DNA of 64,000 nucleotides from the NCBI RefSeq assembly GCF_001468135.1, contig NZ_LNYU01000006.1, positions 1 through 64,000 of the forward strand, written 5' to 3'. Below the pieces are notes generated by a model. It searched no databases, was not told the DNA's origin, and saw only the letters and a program-made list of their open reading frames with translations. Below, piece by piece: positions 28,410 to 36,295 of the stretch. Position numbers and translations under genes: made by a program. Source of the stretch: Legionella santicrucis (GTDB taxonomy: Bacteria; Pseudomonadota; Gammaproteobacteria; Legionellales; Legionellaceae). Position 1 is the first letter of the stretch. Every line of letters starts with the position of its first letter.

Positions 28410-29405
28410 TCAGATAAGCGCTTTCGCATGATCACTATCAAAAACCTCCTTGAGATCCATAATTTTTCCAGCTGGAATATGTTCACGATGTAAAATTTTG
28501 AGAAGTTTCTCGCTTTGGAACTTCTCAGCTTGTGCCGCAATGAGTGAAGCAAGTCGCTCTCGATTTTTTACTCTATTTTGATTGTTGCTAAACTCCTCTT
28601 TTTCCGGAAGATCTTTGAGGCCTAAAACCGTACATAATTTTTTAAAATGCCGATCAGAACCTATTGCAAAGATTATATGAGCTCCATCTGCGGTACGGAA
28701 CAATTCACCATATGGGGCAATGTTTGGATGTAGGGAACCGATACGTTTTGGTATCTGTCCCCTCATTAAGTAATTAGATGCTTGATTCATGAGACTACTA
28801 ATGGCTGCATCATAAAGAGAAATAGTAACCACTTTACCTTTCCCGTTTTTTTCTCGCGCATAGAGTGCAAGAAGAATAGCTTCTTTCAAATGATGAGCAG
28901 CAAGCACATCAATTAGAGCAACCGGCATCTTAACTGGACCACTATCATAAGTACCATTCATCGACATAAAACCACATTCGCCTTGAAGAACAAGATCATA
29001 GGCTACGCGATCACTGTCATCACCGTAACCATTTATTTTTCCAATGATAAGACGCGGGTTAATATCAAGCAGATGCTCGTCTTGTAGTCTCAGCTTTATT
29101 TCATCTCCTTTTTTAAAATTCATAATTAAAATATCGGCTTCTAAAATCAGATTAAGAAAACAGATATAGTCTTCTTCTTTTGTGAGATCTAAAAACAGGT
29201 ACTCCTTCCTAAAATTAACGCTTGCAAAATAAGCTGAAATTTCAGAATTAGGATCTTCATCCGGAAGCTTCCATGTTCTAGTAATATCTTTATAAACGGG
29301 ATGTTCGATTTTAACAACAGAAGCACCTAACTCAGCAAAAAAAGTGGCTACAGATGGGCCAGCGAGAACCGAACTCAGATCAATTACTTTTAAGCCCTTT
29401 AGCAT
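28410..29405 (-). CDS. CaiB/BaiF-type CoA-transferase (class III), prematurely stopped
   Basis: 331 aa. The N-terminus MLKGLKVIDLSSVLAGPSVATFFAELGASVVKIEHP and the YDLVLQGECGFMSMNG block are characteristic of class III CoA-transferases, which use a conserved Asp (expected in this latter region) as a covalent CoA anhydride site. Family members are near 380-440 aa. After the TGA at 28410 the same frame reads KELIDNIPTARVASVIFK before a TAG at 28353, which looks like continued family sequence, so a nonsense mutation followed by decay is likely. The truncated protein could still fold. No partner CoA-ligase gene adjoins. Confidence 0.75.
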   Translation of the reverse strand: MLKGLKVIDLSSVLAGPSVATFFAELGASVVKIEHPVYKDITRTWKLPDEDPNSEISAYFASVNFRKEYLFLDLTKEEDYICFLNLILEADILIMNFKKGDEIKLRLQDEHLLDINPRLIIGKINGYGDDSDRVAYDLVLQGECGFMSMNGTYDSGPVKMPVALIDVLAAHHLKEAILLALYAREKNGKGKVVTISLYDAAISSLMNQASNYLMRGQIPKRIGSLHPNIAPYGELFRTADGAHIIFAIGSDRHFKKLCTVLGLKDLPEKEEFSNNQNRVKNRERLASLIAAQAEKFQSEKLLKILHREHIPAGKIMDLKEVFDSDHAKALI

Positions 29406-29576
29406 AGATTTAATTTTCCAAACAAGACATCAATTATATTACGGTTTTTTTATCATGAATTTTATTGAATTTAAAATAGAATAATTAGCTTAAATAACTT
29501 AATATTATAAAATTGATGTAGAAAAATATATTATTAAAAATTAATCGCTAATTCTGAAGCTCATTGAGAGTTCTAA

Positions 29577-29768
29577 ATGTCTATATCTCTATTTTTAGTG
29601 GTACAAATTATATGCATAGTAACGGGCATTATCTTTCTTTTCATTGCGTTTAATATGCTTAGGCCCAGAGAAAAAGAACAAAAGCTCATTCAAGATCAAT
29701 TTTTATTTTATTTAATCCTAGGACTGTTTCTCATCTTCTTTACTTTTTTACTAGAGTATATTGGATGA
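29577..29768 (+). CDS. Small two-helix membrane protein
   Basis: 63 aa: MSISLFLVVQIICIVTGIIFLFIAF, a short charged loop (RPREKEQKLIQDQ), then FLFYLILGLFLIFFTFLLEY. It has two transmembrane helices with a positively charged loop, predicted N-out/C-out. GAG lies upstream of the ATG. It is AT-rich like its surroundings, so a chance frame is possible, but the hairpin topology is coherent. Function unknown. Confidence 0.5.
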   Translation: MSISLFLVVQIICIVTGIIFLFIAFNMLRPREKEQKLIQDQFLFYLILGLFLIFFTFLLEYIG

Positions 29769-29829
29769 AAAATTCACTACCTTTTCAACATTTATTTGAT
29801 GAGCAAATTACTATGAAACAGGTCGTATC

Positions 29830-30297
29830 ATGAGAACAATAACCTACCTCAAACACCATTCAGACACTATTCCAGATCTTGCCCAAATTTGGCATGAAGA
29901 ACTAGGACAAATTTGGATCCCTGATGTACCTATTTCAGATGTAGAAGATAATTTACACAATCATTTAAACACAGAACAATTACCAATTACTTTCGTTGCT
30001 TTTGATGAACAGAAGCCTATTGGCATGTGTTCATTACGAGTCAACGATGGTATTCGTCCTGAGTTAACGCCATGGCTCGGTTCTTTAGTGGTTTCGAAAG
30101 CGTACCAAAAACAAGGTATTGCAAAACAGCTTATTGATAAAACCAAAGAGAAAGCACAAACATTAGGTTTCAAAAATCTATATCTTTTCGCTCTTGATCC
30201 AACGATCCCTGAATATTACACGCGTCTTGGTTGGCGCAAAATTGGAACGGATAAATTTAAAGAACATTCTGTAACGGTTATGGAAATAATACTGTAA
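29830..30297 (+). CDS. GNAT-family N-acetyltransferase
   Basis: 155 aa, one full GNAT domain: GSLVVSKAYQKQGIAKQLIDKTKEKAQTLGF holds the acetyl-CoA loop (QxxGIA), and YTRLGWRKIG is the last motif. CAGG lies near the ATG. It is the fifth acetyltransferase domain within 8 kb. The substrate is unknown. Confidence 0.87.
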   Translation: MRTITYLKHHSDTIPDLAQIWHEELGQIWIPDVPISDVEDNLHNHLNTEQLPITFVAFDEQKPIGMCSLRVNDGIRPELTPWLGSLVVSKAYQKQGIAKQLIDKTKEKAQTLGFKNLYLFALDPTIPEYYTRLGWRKIGTDKFKEHSVTVMEIIL

Positions 30298-30388
30298 AAA
30301 TTTATCACGAAGTCAACCCCTCGAATCAGACATACATAGAAAATCAGAATCTTATTTTCGGATAACTGCTAAGGTTTAATTAATATTT

Positions 30389-31639
30389 TTGCATTATAAT
30401 TATTCAACCAACCGTTTATTAGAAAAAGAAATATTTCCAATTAAGACATTGGGCAAAAACCCGCATACTCACCATTTTTCTTGCTATATGTCATTAAGTA
30501 CGGAAGAAGCAATGAAGCTTCACATTCCTGACAAAATAGATCCCTTGCTCCAGGCCAGGCAATTATGCCAATTACGACAAAAATATGGCTGGCCAAATTT
30601 TTCATTTCCGGTTGTTGATATACGTTCCGCTAAGAATGAGAAAGGGGAAGTCAATTATTTTATTTATTATGAAGTACCCGATGATTTGAAAGAGAAAGAC
30701 AAGAGCCTGCAAATTGAATTTCTTCAAGATTTACTCAAATTAAAATATGGTTTTAAAGACATTGAGTTTACGATTCATTCTTTTGGACATTTTCCAGTTT
30801 GTCCTAAATACGTCGATAGACCATTTTATCTAAGCAAAGACTTACCGACTATTCTACCAGGTGGCGATTGTCAAATTGAACCCGATTATCGTAAAGGAAT
30901 TGGAATAGAAAGTGGTATCGAGCGTGCCAATTTTTTATTTAATACTGCTCATCTTATCAACAAAGGAATTGAGTTTTCCTTTGAAAATTACTACATGCAA
31001 GTAGCTCGGTATGTCAGTTATCATGGTAACCTGATTGAAAAATTTTATTTGCAAAGACAAGAGAACATTACTCACTCTTCGCTTGAACAAGCAAAGAAAA
31101 TCCTTTGCTCAGCCTCAGAAACCGCTGAAAAAATGGAAGATATAACATCTATCGCAAGCGAATTAAAACTTTTAGGCAATGAGCTTTTTAAAAAACCTAA
31201 TTATCAAAGTGCCTTAGAGTGTTATCTTGCGGCCATCCAGTTGCATCAGAAAACAAAGACACTGACGATGGATTTTATCACGTTACATTCCAATGCTTGT
31301 CAAGCCTGTTTAAAGTTAAATGACAATGAGAAATGTATTATCTTAGCCAATGAAGGGATTAAAGCTTATACAGAAATGAAAGGCGAAGAAAAAGATGTTC
31401 TTTTCAAATTATTATTCCGTAAAGCCTCTGCACTCAATGAAATCATTAAGGGTCTTGATGTCAAGACTCAAAGGAAAGAGCTGGATGAGCTATTGAAAGA
31501 TCTGACCGAGACATGCGACTTTATGCAGAAAAATTTAAGTGAAAATAATGCAATTTTTGTGAAACAAATTCAATCTAAAATTGAAAACATCTCCAAAAAG
31601 CTTCCTCCAGAAGAAGTGAGCAAAATTGAATATATTTAG
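30389..31639 (+). CDS. Orphan with TPR-like C-terminal part, effector candidate
   Basis: Up to 416 aa if translation starts at the TTG at 30389; the first ATG is at 30488 (383 aa). Neither has a convincing ribosome site, but the frame upstream of the ATG (KNPHTHHFSCY) looks genuine. Residues about 240-340 carry TPR-like helical pairs (ELKLLGNELFKKPNYQSALECYLAAIQLH and HSNACQACLKLNDNEKCIILANEGIKAY). The N-terminal half (YGWPNFSFPVVDIRSAKNE, FKDIEFTIHSFGHFPVCP) is unfamiliar. TPR modules are common in FKBP-like and effector proteins of Legionella; no catalytic motif is seen. Confidence 0.65.
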   Translation: MHYNYSTNRLLEKEIFPIKTLGKNPHTHHFSCYMSLSTEEAMKLHIPDKIDPLLQARQLCQLRQKYGWPNFSFPVVDIRSAKNEKGEVNYFIYYEVPDDLKEKDKSLQIEFLQDLLKLKYGFKDIEFTIHSFGHFPVCPKYVDRPFYLSKDLPTILPGGDCQIEPDYRKGIGIESGIERANFLFNTAHLINKGIEFSFENYYMQVARYVSYHGNLIEKFYLQRQENITHSSLEQAKKILCSASETAEKMEDITSIASELKLLGNELFKKPNYQSALECYLAAIQLHQKTKTLTMDFITLHSNACQACLKLNDNEKCIILANEGIKAYTEMKGEEKDVLFKLLFRKASALNEIIKGLDVKTQRKELDELLKDLTETCDFMQKNLSENNAIFVKQIQSKIENISKKLPPEEVSKIEYI

Positions 31640-31674
31640 CTTTAAATTGGTAGTATTCTGCCAGATTTTACCTG

Positions 31675-31723
31675 GATCCGCTCGGGCTGAAGAGGCGTTT
31701 ACGCGTCTCAGCTTGAACGGATC
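31675..31723. repeat. GC-richer long imperfect hairpin between convergent genes
   Basis: GATCCG (31675-31680) pairs with CGGATC (31718-31723), and inside it GCTGAAGAGGCG can pair with CGTCTCAGC around a TTTACG loop. No T-run follows on either strand. The composition stands out from the AT-rich setting. It could be an extragenic palindromic element or a bidirectional Rho-dependent stop. Confidence 0.45.
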
Positions 31724-31774
31724 GTAATAGAAACTGGTTGTAATTACATCCTTATCCCAAACCCACGTTAATTT

Positions 31775-32725
31775 TTAAGAATCCAAAATACTTTTAAGCC
31801 AGACTTTTGCTTGAAAACTGACCTTATCATCATTTAAAGCAATTTCGTATATAGCATTTTTGCGCGAAATATCTTCACCATACATATCCACAAGCATTTC
31901 ATTCCAAAGAGCTAATACGGTTGAAGAGGATTTTTTTCCTACTTGCTCAAGAATCCCATAAATCCGATCGCTCCAGTATGCATCCATCGCTTTATCCATC
32001 CATGATACAATTTCTGATGTCAATCCAACCTCATCAAGACCTTTTCCTTCTCCAAAACCCTTTTCAAATTTCTTGGTTCTTAAATGGGCATATTTTTTTC
32101 CATATACTCCATTAACCCAATCCATAATCTTTTTTCCCAACTCAATACCTAACGTTGAACCAGGATCTTGTTTCAGATTATTTTTCACCGCCTCTACTAA
32201 CTGATGCCAATTGTTTTCAAAAGCTTCTTTTTGCTCAAGCGTTGTATTCGCTTTTAGTTCTTTTTCAAACTCAACGTACTGTTTTAGTTCATCAGGAGTA
32301 AATATTTCCTTAACCCAATTATGTTCCATATGCTCCGTCATTTTATACACCTCTATCAATTGAATAATGGTTTCCCATGGAATGGATTGATTGGCATCAA
32401 CAGAATCAATAATGCATCTCAAAGTCTTGGCTCCCTCAAGTAAAACAGCTGCTTTTTGTTCCAGTACTTGAATTTGACTGTTAAAATGCTTGAACGCCCT
32501 ACTTTCTTCAATAAGTAGGGTTTTAATTTGTGACAACTCAAAACCAAAAAACTTCAACGCAATAATCTGTTGTAATTTCAATAAATCCTTCTCAGAGTAA
32601 ACACGATACCCATTAGCGCGTCGCAATGAAGGCGTAAGTAGACCTATACGATCATAGTGATGCAGTGTCTGCACTGAAACACCAGTTAATTTACTTAAGT
32701 CCTTTACGAACCATTGAGTCATCAT
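31775..32725 (-). CDS. MerR-family regulator with TipAS ligand domain
   Basis: 316 aa. The N-terminal MerR domain is complete (FVKDLSKLTGVSVQTLHHYDRIGLLTPSLRRANGYRVYSEKDLLKLQQI), followed by a coiled-coil dimer helix (about 80-115). The C-terminal half, from about residue 140, is the TipAS fold that in TipA captures thiopeptide antibiotics. GGAGGG stands just before two consecutive ATGs (32725 and 32722). A palindrome lies just upstream. TipAS regulators activate multidrug responses; being next to the beta-lactamase locus may be chance. Confidence 0.87.
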   Translation of the reverse strand: MMTQWFVKDLSKLTGVSVQTLHHYDRIGLLTPSLRRANGYRVYSEKDLLKLQQIIALKFFGFELSQIKTLLIEESRAFKHFNSQIQVLEQKAAVLLEGAKTLRCIIDSVDANQSIPWETIIQLIEVYKMTEHMEHNWVKEIFTPDELKQYVEFEKELKANTTLEQKEAFENNWHQLVEAVKNNLKQDPGSTLGIELGKKIMDWVNGVYGKKYAHLRTKKFEKGFGEGKGLDEVGLTSEIVSWMDKAMDAYWSDRIYGILEQVGKKSSSTVLALWNEMLVDMYGEDISRKNAIYEIALNDDKVSFQAKVWLKSILDS

Positions 32726-32732
32726 GCTCCCT

Positions 32733-32752
32733 CCTTAAATATAAAGTTAAGG
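32733..32752. promoter_or_regulatory. Palindrome CCTTAA-N8-TTAAGG upstream of the MerR-TipAS gene
   Basis: A perfect 6-bp inverted repeat immediately upstream of the ribosome site, downstream of a TTGACC (plus 32769-32774) that could be the -35. MerR proteins bind between -35 and -10 of their promoters, so this is a candidate autoregulatory operator. Confidence 0.4.
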
Positions 32753-32810
32753 TATATAGCCACAATAGGGTCAAGCATCTTTCACGCTTTTTGTGTCGAA
32801 CTCGTGTTAA

Positions 32811-33605
32811 TTATTTTTCCAATTCATTAATCAAGTAAAATAATTGAATCAGTGCTTCATTTCGCGCTTTTAAACCCGCAAAGCTCTCTTTGCAGTCTGT
32901 AATATGGTTGACAAATGTAACTTTGCGATTATCTTTTTCAATCCACCCCACAAACCACCCTTGTCGTAAAGATAGTTTTTGATTTTTGTCTTTTGTTAAC
33001 TGTTCACCAGTTCCAGTTTTTCCATACAGTTTCCAACCACCAGCTAATTCTTGGATGTACAGAATGTCTTTGGTCATGTCAAAAGCCCTTTGACTCACAG
33101 GTAATTTTCCAGTGATCATTTTTTGCAGAAATTGCATCTGTTCCGTGGGCGAGATGACAAGCGAACTTGAAAGCCAGGCATGAGTTAATCCATTATTCTG
33201 ACCTTTGTCACCCGAAACATCCTCATTTCCATAATGAAAAGCATCAACATATTCCTTAAATCGTTTCATGCCTAATTGTTGCGTGAGCACTTGAGAATAC
33301 CAAACGCAAGAATCTCTCATCCAATTATGTGGATTTTGAGGATATTTCCATACATTGAGATAAAGTTCATACTCTTTTTTGTAGGGCCATTCAGGATGAA
33401 AAGCATCTTTTAATATTCCTGCATCAAAACCCATAAGGCTCAAGGCAATTTTAAAAGTTGATTGTGGTGCATAGCGTTGATCACAATCATCCCCTTTTTG
33501 TTTTAATACAGTTTGATTTTCTCTTGCTAAAAAACAGGTTTTTTGCGCCCAAGCACTGACACAAAATAACAGTGTCATACCTAGAAGTACACTTATTTTT
33601 TTCAT
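32811..33605 (-). CDS. bla: Class D beta-lactamase, OXA-29-like
   Basis: 264 aa with a signal peptide (MKKISVLLGMTLLFCVSAWA). All class D motifs are present: STFK (Ser49-Lys52 in precursor numbering, nucleophile and carbamylated Lys), SCV (99-101), YGN (125-127) and KTG (196-198). The FKIALSLMGFDAGIL block is like the OXA-1/OXA-29 branch; OXA-29 came from Legionella gormanii. It is a periplasmic serine beta-lactamase that hydrolyses penicillins. GGAG lies 8 nt before the ATG. The inverted repeat in its promoter and the blaR/blaI genes just upstream suggest induction. Confidence 0.92.
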   Translation of the reverse strand: MKKISVLLGMTLLFCVSAWAQKTCFLARENQTVLKQKGDDCDQRYAPQSTFKIALSLMGFDAGILKDAFHPEWPYKKEYELYLNVWKYPQNPHNWMRDSCVWYSQVLTQQLGMKRFKEYVDAFHYGNEDVSGDKGQNNGLTHAWLSSSLVISPTEQMQFLQKMITGKLPVSQRAFDMTKDILYIQELAGGWKLYGKTGTGEQLTKDKNQKLSLRQGWFVGWIEKDNRKVTFVNHITDCKESFAGLKARNEALIQLFYLINELEK

Positions 33606-33616
33606 AACAACTCCAA

Positions 33617-33637
33617 CACTATTTTCAATTCATAGTG
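33617..33637. promoter_or_regulatory. Inverted repeat in the oxa promoter (candidate BlaI site)
   Basis: CACTAT-N9-ATAGTG, about 12 nt before the oxa ATG. The halves resemble the TACTAT/ATAGTA arms at 36041-36077, so BlaI may bind both. The spacing differs from those sites. Confidence 0.4.
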
Positions 33638-33687
33638 ATATGGATACAGCAAAAATACCGTACCCATAAACAGCTTCTCGATTCATC

Positions 33688-35583
33688 CTATTTCAGACCG
33701 TTAATCGCGACTTTACGAAAAACAGGGGCTGCCAATTCACCACCAGAAGTCAATAGCTCCCCGTTTTTATTCAAGTGACCTTCTTCAATCACAACCACCA
33801 TAGCATAACGTGGGGAATCAGCAGGTACATACCCAGCAAACAAAGCAAAATGTTTCTCATTATTTTCGATCACTGTTCCGGTCTTCCCTGCTACAGCAAT
33901 CCCAGGAATTAGCGCAAATTTCCCAGTACCATTGGCAACAGCGTTTTCAAGCATATGATTAATTGATTTTGTGGTCGACTCTGAAATTACAGGTGTATCT
34001 GCTTTATTAAATGGATAACCGTTATGAGCAAGAATGGCATAGGATTTTGTTAACGATTCAATTGTGACAGGTATATTTTCTCCGAGTGACGCCATGGCAA
34101 GTTGTAAGTCATCACTTTGATTTGCTTGCCACCAACTGTCCATGTCAAAACCGAATTCAGTGAGTTTTTGACGGATTACTGGTGCTCCAGCCTCTTGAGA
34201 AACTTTGATAAGACAAACATTAATCGATTTTTCAATTGCTTCCGTCAATGAAGCAGAATTCACATTAGGATTATAGTTGGTGAATTTTTTATCTTCTATA
34301 TAATAAGGTGAGTGACAATCGTAACTCTTTGTTTCAGAACTTACACCTGCATCAATGGCTGCGGCTGCAATAAATGGTTTTATAGTTGAACCGGGTGAAA
34401 AAATACGAGACATCCAACTTTTATTTTTATTATTGCTTGATTCAGCAAATGCGATGATAGCGCCGGTTTTTGGATCAGCTATTGCAATAACTCCAGATTT
34501 AGCGTGATATTGTTTGACTGCTGCGTTAATCTCTTTCATTGCAATTTTTTGCATTTTAGGATCTAAATGAGAAGTATCCACTGCCTTTACCTTGGTACTG
34601 GTCAAAGAGCCTGCTGCTGAATAGGCGACACATATAGGTGCTAAAATAGAAAACCCTGCAAATGCTATTCCTACTAATAAAGATTTAGATGCATTGGGCG
34701 GATAAGACGATAACATTGAAATTCTCCTTATGATAAAAGTACAGTCTTCGTTTTTTTTGTCCAAAGCCATACCCACCGTGCATGCAATTTTTCGGTTAGA
34801 AGACAAAGAACATTGAGATGCTGTCTGCACTACATCAAACAGACAGTGGCCATAGTCATATGGTGAAATTTTTGGGTGGCCAACCAATACTTCATCACAT
34901 GAAAATTCTTGTAATTCGCATAAAACCCTGCGCCATCGCGTAACACCTGGATTTGCAAAGAAAATAATAGATAAGACCTCAATAAAATAGGCCCATAAGC
35001 AATCACCATTACGATGGTGTTGTCCCTCATGAGCGATCGCAATTTGCACATTTTTAGAAGAGGAAAATAAGGATACTGGTAATACTATATAAGCTTTATT
35101 TAATAAAAATACTGAAAAAGGAATGTGACAGCAGTGAGAGACTTTAATAACCAGATTGCCAGAGGTTCGATAAGGTATTGCCTCGGCTATCATGACTCTT
35201 AAATGATATAAACCTAACCATAGGCGATAGCCCCGAATAAAAATGAGCAAACAAAATATTATCAAAAAAAGTTGGAGATAATTGATGTTGCCCATTGTAA
35301 AAGCAGATGCTGACTCCCGAATAACGTTTGAGGATTTTGCCTTTAATATAGGTTGCTTTACGTATTCTTGCACCGCATCAAATGATACATAGTTAAATCG
35401 TTCCATTTTTTGAGTAGTATTTATACATTGAACAATAAAGGGGGAAACGACACAACTTACTAATAAAAAACGCGCCAGTTTCAATTTAAAGGAGGGTTGA
35501 TTCGTTAACCAACGAGTTCCAATGATCCATGAACTAACCCAAAGTAAGCAATGGATACTCAATAAGATTTCAATGAATAACAT
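33688..35583 (-). CDS. BlaR1-like M56 metalloprotease fused to a penicillin-binding-protein transpeptidase domain
   Basis: 631 aa. Residues 1 to about 325 are the M56 half: membrane segments near 5-20, 38-55, 101-118 and 302-322, and the zinc site AIAHEGQHH (HExxH at 185-189) with a downstream LQEFSCDE. Residues about 340-631 are a transpeptidase with PGSTIKPF (Ser399, Lys402), SIN (453-455) and KTGT (567-570). The surrounding sequence (VIAIADPKTGAIIAFA, MASLGENIPVTIESLTKSYAILAHNG) is that of FtsI/PBP2-like class B enzymes, not the OXA-like sensor of classical BlaR1. Its ATG overlaps the blaI stop. It presumably senses beta-lactam by acylation and cleaves BlaI. Confidence 0.88.
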   Translation of the reverse strand: MLFIEILLSIHCLLWVSSWIIGTRWLTNQPSFKLKLARFLLVSCVVSPFIVQCINTTQKMERFNYVSFDAVQEYVKQPILKAKSSNVIRESASAFTMGNINYLQLFLIIFCLLIFIRGYRLWLGLYHLRVMIAEAIPYRTSGNLVIKVSHCCHIPFSVFLLNKAYIVLPVSLFSSSKNVQIAIAHEGQHHRNGDCLWAYFIEVLSIIFFANPGVTRWRRVLCELQEFSCDEVLVGHPKISPYDYGHCLFDVVQTASQCSLSSNRKIACTVGMALDKKNEDCTFIIRRISMLSSYPPNASKSLLVGIAFAGFSILAPICVAYSAAGSLTSTKVKAVDTSHLDPKMQKIAMKEINAAVKQYHAKSGVIAIADPKTGAIIAFAESSNNKNKSWMSRIFSPGSTIKPFIAAAAIDAGVSSETKSYDCHSPYYIEDKKFTNYNPNVNSASLTEAIEKSINVCLIKVSQEAGAPVIRQKLTEFGFDMDSWWQANQSDDLQLAMASLGENIPVTIESLTKSYAILAHNGYPFNKADTPVISESTTKSINHMLENAVANGTGKFALIPGIAVAGKTGTVIENNEKHFALFAGYVPADSPRYAMVVVIEEGHLNKNGELLTSGGELAAPVFRKVAINGLK

Positions 35584-36008
35584 TACTGTTCCTCTGTTTG
35601 TTTTTCAGCAGTAATTAATTGTTTCAGCGCTTCTTCTATAGCGTGAATGTCATTGTCTTGTAACTTCTTGGCCATCAATAGTCTTTGCACAAGCGCTACT
35701 GGCTCACCATCAAAAACATTAGCGACCATATGTTCAATACATCTGCTTTCATACTCAGACTTCGTCACAATAGGGACAAAAATATGAGCATAAGAGTTTT
35801 TTTGGCATTCCAAAAACCCTTTTTGTTCAAGTACTTTTACTACTGTTGCTACAGTGGTATATGCTAAAGGCCTTTCTTTAGATAAATGTGAAACAACTTC
35901 TTTAATCGTTACTTTATTAAGACTCCAAATGATATTCATTAATTCAAGTTCTACCTCGGTAAGGAGACGATCATGAGCAAAAGTGTGTGGTCCTTTTTTT
36001 GGGGACAT
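35583..36008 (-). CDS. blaI: BlaI/MecI-family transcriptional repressor
   Basis: 141 aa. Winged helix with LTEVELELMNIIWSLNKVTIKEVVSHLSKERPLAYTTVATVVKVLEQKGFLECQ, the typical BlaI/MecI N-terminus, then a dimerisation helix region. TAATG joins its stop to the start of the M56 gene, so the two are coupled. GGAG stands 8 nt before the ATG. Two palindromes lie 33-69 nt upstream and are its likely autoregulatory operators. Cleavage in the C-terminal half by the M56 protein would release repression. Confidence 0.92.
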   Translation of the reverse strand: MSPKKGPHTFAHDRLLTEVELELMNIIWSLNKVTIKEVVSHLSKERPLAYTTVATVVKVLEQKGFLECQKNSYAHIFVPIVTKSEYESRCIEHMVANVFDGEPVALVQRLLMAKKLQDNDIHAIEEALKQLITAEKQTEEQ

Positions 36009-36040
36009 TATTTTCTCCAGAAAATAAAATACAGATACTC

Positions 36041-36077
36041 TACTATTTTTCTAGTAGATCCTACTATAAAAATAGTA
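36041..36077. promoter_or_regulatory. Two tandem BlaI-type operators
   Basis: TACTATTTTTCTAGTA at 36041-36056 and TACTATAAAAATAGTA at 36062-36077. Each is a palindrome with TACTA/TAGTA arms, and their starts are 21 bp apart, two helical turns, so dimers would sit on the same face. They lie upstream of blaI on its promoter side. The rest of the gap 36009-36295 is AT-rich with no gene. Confidence 0.65.
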
Positions 36078-36295
36078 GGATTGAAATAGATTTATAGAAG
36101 AAATAATGGAGTCTTCTAGTTTAGTAACTTCCTCTCACACCCTTGTTGCAGCAATGCAATACCAATTCAATACAGTCCCAAGCTTTGGTTAAAATGAAAC
36201 AAATGATCATTTATTTAACAACTAGGTTTGACGATGATCAGCTTATGAACCACACTTAAAAAATATGAAACGTTATCAAATCACGGTTTCAAATT

